A DNA stretch of 22,372 nt, taken from positions 1 through 22,372 of the forward strand of contig DXGG01000221.1 in NCBI GenBank assembly GCA_019114015.1, written 5' to 3'. The stretch comes from Candidatus Onthomorpha intestinigallinarum (lineage in GTDB: Bacteria > Bacteroidota > Bacteroidia > Bacteroidales > P3). The position numbers and the translations under genes are program-made. Position 1 is the first letter of the stretch, and each line of letters begins with the position of its first letter. Under the pieces are notes generated by a model. That model was not told where the DNA came from and searched no databases. It was given only the letters and a program-made list of their open reading frames with translations. Positions 18,478 through 22,372 of this stretch are shown one piece after another.

Positions 18478-19173
18478 TTATTTGCTTATAGATTTAGGAT
18501 CAACTTTTACACCTGGACTCATAGTAGAAGACACTGTCACACTCTTTATGTAAGTGCCCTTTGCCGCTGCCGGTTTAAGTTTGACAATAGCCTGCAATAC
18601 CTCCATTGCATTATCGTATATCTTCTCTGCATCAAAAGACATACGTGCAACGCTGGCATGAACTATACCAAACTTGTCTACCTTAAAATCTATTTTTCCG
18701 GCTTTAACTTCCTGGACAGCTTTACCGATTTCCATGGTTACAGTGCCTGTCTTCGGATTAGGCATCAATCCTCTCGGACCCAATACCTTTCCCAAAGCTC
18801 CCACTTTAGGCATAACACTAGGCATGGTAATAATAACATCGACATCCGTCCAACCGCCTTTTATTTTGGTGATGTAATCATCCAATCCAAAATAATCAGC
18901 TCCGGCCGCCTTAGCTTCTTCTTCCTTATCCGGTGTACACAAAACCAGTACCCTTTTAGTTTTTCCCGTACCATGAGGCAATGTAACTATACCCCTTACC
19001 ATTTGATTGGATTTACGTGGGTCAACGCCCAACCTTACATCCAAGTCAAAAGAAGCATCAAACTTCGTGTAAGTGATATCCTTTACAACCTTCACAGCCT
19101 CTTCCAAAGAATACTCTTTTGCCGCATCGAATTTTGCTAAAGCCTCTTTTTGTTTCTTCGATTGTTTTGCCAT
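18478..19173 (-). CDS. rplA: Large ribosomal subunit protein uL1
   Basis: 231-residue L1-stalk protein that binds 23S rRNA near the E site. The family signature is clear: DVDVIITMPSVMPKVGALGK, then LGPRGLMPNPKTGTVT in the second domain. Length is normal. It starts with ATG 35 bases after rplK and is followed by rplJ in the same operon. Confidence 0.98.
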   Translation of the reverse strand: MAKQSKKQKEALAKFDAAKEYSLEEAVKVVKDITYTKFDASFDLDVRLGVDPRKSNQMVRGIVTLPHGTGKTKRVLVLCTPDKEEEAKAAGADYFGLDDYITKIKGGWTDVDVIITMPSVMPKVGALGKVLGPRGLMPNPKTGTVTMEIGKAVQEVKAGKIDFKVDKFGIVHASVARMSFDAEKIYDNAMEVLQAIVKLKPAAAKGTYIKSVTVSSTMSPGVKVDPKSISK

Positions 19174-19208
19174 TAATTTTATTTTTTACAATTAGTTATG
19201 TTGAAGAA

Positions 19209-19634
19209 CTATTCTTCAACAACAATTCCCATACTCCTTGCCGTACCTTTAACTATGCTTACGGCCGCATCAACGGTGAAGCAATTCAAATCCACCATTT
19301 TAGCCTCCGCAATAGCTTTTATCTGATCCATTTTCAAAGTTGCGACCTTATTTCTGTTCGGTTCTCCGGAACCGCTCTTCAACTTGGCCGCTTCTTTCAA
19401 CTGTACGGCTACAGGAGGGGTTTTTATTACAAAATCGAAAGATTTGTCCGCGTAAACAGTTATAATGGCAGGTATCAACTTTCCGGCCATATCCTGCGTT
19501 CTTGCATTAAACTGTTTACAAAATTCCATGATGTTGACACCCTTTGCACCCAAAGCAGGTCCAACCGGTGGCGATGGATTAGCCTTACCTCCCGGAATTT
19601 GTAATTTAATCAATCCTGCAACTTCTTTAGCCAT
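19209..19634 (-). CDS. rplK: Large ribosomal subunit protein uL11
   Basis: 141-residue protein of the GTPase-associated centre and of RelA-dependent stringent sensing. The N-terminal domain carries GGKANPSPPVGPALGAKGVN with the conserved prolines. The C-terminal RNA-binding domain ends KGTARSMGI. It follows nusG by 45 bases. Confidence 0.98.
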   Translation of the reverse strand: MAKEVAGLIKLQIPGGKANPSPPVGPALGAKGVNIMEFCKQFNARTQDMAGKLIPAIITVYADKSFDFVIKTPPVAVQLKEAAKLKSGSGEPNRNKVATLKMDQIKAIAEAKMVDLNCFTVDAAVSIVKGTARSMGIVVEE

Positions 19635-19679
19635 TTTCTCAACGTGCTTTAAAAGATAATAAACAAATATACTATTCGG

Positions 19680-20222
19680 TTACTTGACAACTTGAACAAA
19701 AGACAACTCAACGGGTGTCCTTCTGCCAAAAATCTTGACAACAACCGTAAGTTTCTTCTTCTCATTGTTTATTTCATCAATAGTCCCGGAAAAATTGTTG
19801 AACGGACCGTCTATTATTTTCACAGTTTCGCCTACGATAAAAGGCTCAAGCAACTCTTCCTCGCTTTCCAACATTTCATCAACCTGTCCCAATATTCTTT
19901 TAACTTCAAATTCCTGTAAAGGAACGGGCTTACCCTCCTTTGAAGTAAGAAAATCTATGACATTGGGAATGTTTTTTATTATATGTGCTGTTTCGCCTTC
20001 AAGAGAAGCTTCCACAAGCACATAACCGGGGAAAAGAGTTCTATCCTTGCTTACCCTTTTACCATTACGAACAGAAAATACTTTTTCGGTAGGTATCAAA
20101 ACCTGAGAAACGTATCCAGAAAGATCACCGTGAGACATCTCGTTTTCAATATACTCTTTGGCTTTCTTTTCCTTTCCCGCAATAGCCTTAACTACATACC
20201 ACTTCTTAGGTTGTTCACTCAT
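19680..20222 (-). CDS. nusG: Transcription termination/antitermination protein NusG
   Basis: 180-residue transcription elongation factor that binds RNA polymerase beta' and links it to Rho or the ribosome. The NGN domain starts KWYVVKAIAGKEKKAKEYIE and includes FPGYVLVE. The C-terminal KOW domain (about 125-180) carries GETVKIIDGPFNNFSGTIDE. A 122-base gap separates it from secE, the longest gap between protein genes within this operon, with an imperfect TAnnTTTG-like element (TATATTTTG, 20253-20261) about 30 bases before the start codon. Confidence 0.98.
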   Translation of the reverse strand: MSEQPKKWYVVKAIAGKEKKAKEYIENEMSHGDLSGYVSQVLIPTEKVFSVRNGKRVSKDRTLFPGYVLVEASLEGETAHIIKNIPNVIDFLTSKEGKPVPLQEFEVKRILGQVDEMLESEEELLEPFIVGETVKIIDGPFNNFSGTIDEINNEKKKLTVVVKIFGRRTPVELSFVQVVK

Positions 20223-20344
20223 ATCAGAGGATTATTGAATATTACCAAATAGCAAAATATAAATTTCAACTGTACCTCATGACGACAAACATCGCTGGGA
20301 AGCAAGATACAGACAGAATGAAATTTCCTTTACAATCAAATTTA

Positions 20345-20560
20345 TTACATCATACCATAAAGATAGCCTAACAATCCCTTCCAGAACATTGTGGGATGAA
20401 CTCCTGTCAACATATCCATAAGGAAAACGATGAAGGCAATTATCAACGAAGCAACAAATACCACCACCGTGCTATTGTTAAGTTCCGACATAGTGGGCCA
20501 TGACACTTTGTGCACCAATTCATCATAGCTACTCTTTACATAATCAACTATCTTCGACAT
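20345..20560 (-). CDS. secE: Preprotein translocase subunit SecE
   Basis: 71-residue essential subunit of the SecYEG channel in the inner membrane. It has the short single-membrane-segment form: an amphipathic helix (3-18), the conserved VSWPTMSEL hinge (19-27), and one transmembrane helix (about 31-52). It starts 19 bases after the 3' end of tRNA-Trp, so both are probably on the same transcript. Confidence 0.97.
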   Translation of the reverse strand: MSKIVDYVKSSYDELVHKVSWPTMSELNNSTVVVFVASLIIAFIVFLMDMLTGVHPTMFWKGLLGYLYGMM

Positions 20561-20579
20561 CTGTATTAAATTTTTATCG

Positions 20580-20650
20580 CAGGGGCAGAGAGATTCGAAC
20601 TCCCATCAACGGTTTTGGAGACCGCTATTCTGCCCTTAAACTATGCCCCT
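20580..20650 (-). tRNA. tRNA-Trp (anticodon CCA)
   Basis: A 71-base cloverleaf with perfect acceptor pairing AGGGGCA/TGCCCCT, anticodon loop CTCCAAA, T arm with GTTCGAATC, and discriminator G73, as expected for Trp. CCA is not encoded. Its 5' base directly follows the U-tract of the upstream terminator. Confidence 0.96.
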
Positions 20651-20684
20651 AAAAATCGGGGTGAAAATCATCCCACCCCGATTT
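20651..20684 (-). terminator. Intrinsic terminator after tuf, abutting tRNA-Trp
   Basis: On the minus strand a perfect 11-base-pair stem (AAATCGGGGTG with CACCCCGATTT) has a ten-base loop and is followed by T, giving a TTTTT run at 20655-20651. It begins 29 bases after the tuf stop. The next base (20650) is the first base of tRNA-Trp. Confidence 0.92.
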
Positions 20685-20713
20685 CATAATTGCTTCAACT
20701 TATATTTATCAAG

Positions 20714-21901
20714 TTAGTCCAAAATCTTTGTAACCTGACCTGCACCTACAGTTCTACCACCCTCACGGATTGCAAAACGCAAGTTTTCATTCAAAGCTAT
20801 TTCAGAAATCAACTCAACCGTAATTGTCAAGTTATCTCCCGGCATAACCATGTCACGTCCTTCCGGCAAACTTATCTCTCCCGTAACATCCGTCGTTCTG
20901 AAGTAGAACTGAGGACGATACTTGTTGTGGAATGCGGTATGACGTCCGCCTTCCTCTTTCTTCAAGATATAAACCTCAGCCTGGAACTTTCTGTGAGGAT
21001 GTACAGAACCCGGTTTTGCTATAACCATTCCACGACGAATCTCATCCTTGTCTATACCACGCAACAACAATCCGACATTATCTCCTGCTTCTCCCTCATC
21101 CAACAACTTACGGAACATCTCAACTCCCGTAACGGTGGATTTCAATTTCTCTGCACCCATACCGATAATATCAACCGCATCTCCCACATGGATAACACCC
21201 GTTTCTATACGACCCGTTGCAACAGTTCCACGTCCCGTTATTGAGAATACATCCTCTATAGGCATCAAGAAATCTTTATCCTTATCTCTCTTTGGCAATG
21301 GAATCCATGTATCAACGGCATCCATCAACTCCATAACCTTCTCAACCCATTTAGGCTCATTGTTCAATGCTCCCAATGCGGAACCTCTTATTACAGGAGT
21401 ATTGTCACCGTCAAATTCATAGAATGACAACAACTCACGTATTTCCATTTCAACCAAATCCAACAACTCTGGGTCATCAACCAAGTCAACCTTGTTCATG
21501 AACACAACCAAACGAGGAACACCTACCTGACGAGCCAACAATATGTGCTCACGAGTCTGTGGCATAGGACCGTCCGTTGCCGCAACAACCAATATCGCAC
21601 CATCCATCTGTGCAGCACCTGTAACCATGTTCTTTACATAGTCGGCGTGACCAGGACAGTCAACGTGAGCATAGTGACGATTCTCTGTCTGATATTCAAC
21701 GTGAGCGGTATTGATCGTAATACCTCTTTCCTTTTCCTCAGGAGCAGAGTCTATCGAATCAAATGACTTAACTTCAGAAAGACCCTTAGCCGCCAATACC
21801 GTAGTAATCGCAGCCGTCAACGTAGTCTTACCGTGGTCTACGTGACCTATTGTTCCAATGTTAACGTGTGGTTTTGAACGTTCAAATTTTTCTTTTGCCA
21901 T
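20714..21901 (-). CDS. tuf: Elongation factor Tu
   Basis: 395-residue GTPase that delivers aminoacyl-tRNA to the ribosome. The GTP-binding motifs are the P-loop GHVDHGKT (19-26), DCPGH (81-85) and NKVD (136-139); the beta-barrel domains 2 and 3 follow, ending GAGQVTKILD. Length and all motifs are standard. It lies 71 bases downstream of tRNA-Thr(GGT), and an intrinsic terminator follows. Confidence 0.99.
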   Translation of the reverse strand: MAKEKFERSKPHVNIGTIGHVDHGKTTLTAAITTVLAAKGLSEVKSFDSIDSAPEEKERGITINTAHVEYQTENRHYAHVDCPGHADYVKNMVTGAAQMDGAILVVAATDGPMPQTREHILLARQVGVPRLVVFMNKVDLVDDPELLDLVEMEIRELLSFYEFDGDNTPVIRGSALGALNNEPKWVEKVMELMDAVDTWIPLPKRDKDKDFLMPIEDVFSITGRGTVATGRIETGVIHVGDAVDIIGMGAEKLKSTVTGVEMFRKLLDEGEAGDNVGLLLRGIDKDEIRRGMVIAKPGSVHPHRKFQAEVYILKKEEGGRHTAFHNKYRPQFYFRTTDVTGEISLPEGRDMVMPGDNLTITVELISEIALNENLRFAIREGGRTVGAGQVTKILD

Positions 21902-21972
21902 AATATTGACCTATTTAATTGTTAGAAATTTATCTTTTTTTTATACCCAAATATCTATCTGTCACAAGAAAG

Positions 21973-22044
21973 AGCCATTGACGAGACTTGAACTCGTGAC
22001 CCCTTCCTTACCAAGGAAGTACTCTACCACTGAGCTACAACGGC
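21973..22044 (-). tRNA. tRNA-Thr (anticodon GGT)
   Basis: A 72-base cloverleaf with acceptor GCCGTTG/CAATGGC (one G-U pair), anticodon loop TTGGTAA, and T arm with GTTCAAGTC. The discriminator is T and CCA is not encoded. It directly precedes tuf. Confidence 0.96.
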
Positions 22045-22110
22045 TTAAAACCACTTTTTACGACAATAAGAACGAACCAAAAACACATGATTCGCCCTTA
22101 CATCCTTTCG

Positions 22111-22183
22111 AGCGGAAGACGGGGCTCGAACCCGCCACCTATAGCTTGGAAGGCTATCGCTCTACCAAATGAGCTACTTCCGC
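22111..22183 (-). tRNA. tRNA-Gly (anticodon TCC)
   Basis: A 73-base cloverleaf with acceptor GCGGAAG/CTTCCGC, anticodon loop CTTCCAA, and T arm with GTTCGAGCC. Discriminator T73 is the usual identity base for bacterial tRNA-Gly. CCA is not encoded. Confidence 0.96.
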
Positions 22184-22221
22184 AAACATAACAAAGCAGA
22201 TCAACAACGACTCTACTTTCG

Positions 22222-22303
22222 TGGGAGAGGGTGGACTCGAACCACCGAACTCCGAAGAGGACAGATTTACAGTCTGTTGCAATTGCCGCTATGCGACTCT
22301 CCC
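22222..22303 (-). tRNA. tRNA-Tyr (anticodon GTA)
   Basis: An 82-base class II tRNA with acceptor GGGAGAG/CTCTCCC, anticodon loop CTGTAAA, a long variable arm, T arm with GTTCGAGTC, and discriminator A73. CCA is not encoded. Confidence 0.96.
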
Positions 22304-22324
22304 TTCTCATCAGATATTATCAAG

Positions 22325-22372
22325 AGCCGATGGAGGGATTCGAACCCCCGACCAGCTGATTACAAATCAGCT
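22325..22372 (-). tRNA. tRNA-Thr (anticodon TGT), 5' part cut by the window edge
   Basis: The 3' part of a tRNA is present: anticodon stem GCTGA/TCAGC with loop TTTGTAA, T arm with GTTCGAATC, acceptor 3' strand CATCGGC, and discriminator T, as in the other tRNA-Thr of this cluster. The 5' acceptor and D arm lie beyond base 22372. Confidence 0.93.

Noticed and set aside
21858..22172. Open frame of 104 codons on the plus strand
   Set aside because: It is the antisense of the tuf start and the tRNA-Thr and tRNA-Gly genes; peptides such as LTRLELVTPS are typical mis-annotated tRNA complements.
22098..22310. Open frame of 70 codons on the minus strand
   Set aside because: It runs through tRNA-Tyr and tRNA-Gly and is explained entirely by those RNA genes.

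Overview
The window looks like a chromosomal core region of a low-to-mid GC member of the Bacteroidota, most likely Bacteroidales. The evidence is a C-terminal type IX secretion (T9SS) sorting domain on a giant surface protein, the RpoB/RpoC/EF-Tu sequences, a DUF3467 gene next to rpoC, A/T-rich leaders without clear Shine-Dalgarno sequences, and a TAnnTTTG-type promoter candidate. The tRNA genes carry no encoded CCA.

Left part (1-8087, + strand): a 5'-truncated dprA (DNA uptake/recombination mediator), an approximately 300-base AT-rich intergenic stretch with a candidate promoter, then a 2232-residue secreted protein. That protein consists of a signal peptide, an N-terminal beta domain, fibronectin-III domains alternating with six jelly-roll (choice-of-anchor/cleaved-adhesin-like) modules, two cysteine-free Fn3 domains, and a T9SS type A sorting domain. 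A bidirectional terminator closes it.

Middle (8142-9157, - strand): a translationally coupled pair made of a small cytosolic DUF3467 protein and a secreted protein that may have a phosphodiester-glycosidase (NAGPA-like) fold. The pair lies just downstream of the rpoC terminator.

Right part (9236-22372, - strand): the transcription/translation superoperon. In transcription order it reads tRNA-Thr(TGT, cut by the window edge), tRNA-Tyr, tRNA-Gly, tRNA-Thr(GGT), tuf, a terminator, tRNA-Trp, secE, nusG, rplK, rplA, rplJ, rplL, a hairpin, rpoB, rpoC, terminator. The order tRNA-Thr-Tyr-Gly-Thr-tuf followed by secE-nusG-rplKAJL-rpoBC matches the well-known enterobacterial order.

No mobile elements, CRISPR arrays, toxin-antitoxin pairs or defence genes are visible. 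The most interesting signals are (i) an intrinsic terminator whose U-tract directly abuts the 5' end of tRNA-Trp, leaving no room for a promoter between them; (ii) the alternating A/B module plan of the giant T9SS protein, with a matching cysteine pattern, a recent-looking internal duplication and a 5'-to-3' GC rise; and (iii) the rplL-rpoB hairpin and the non-ATG start of rpoB.
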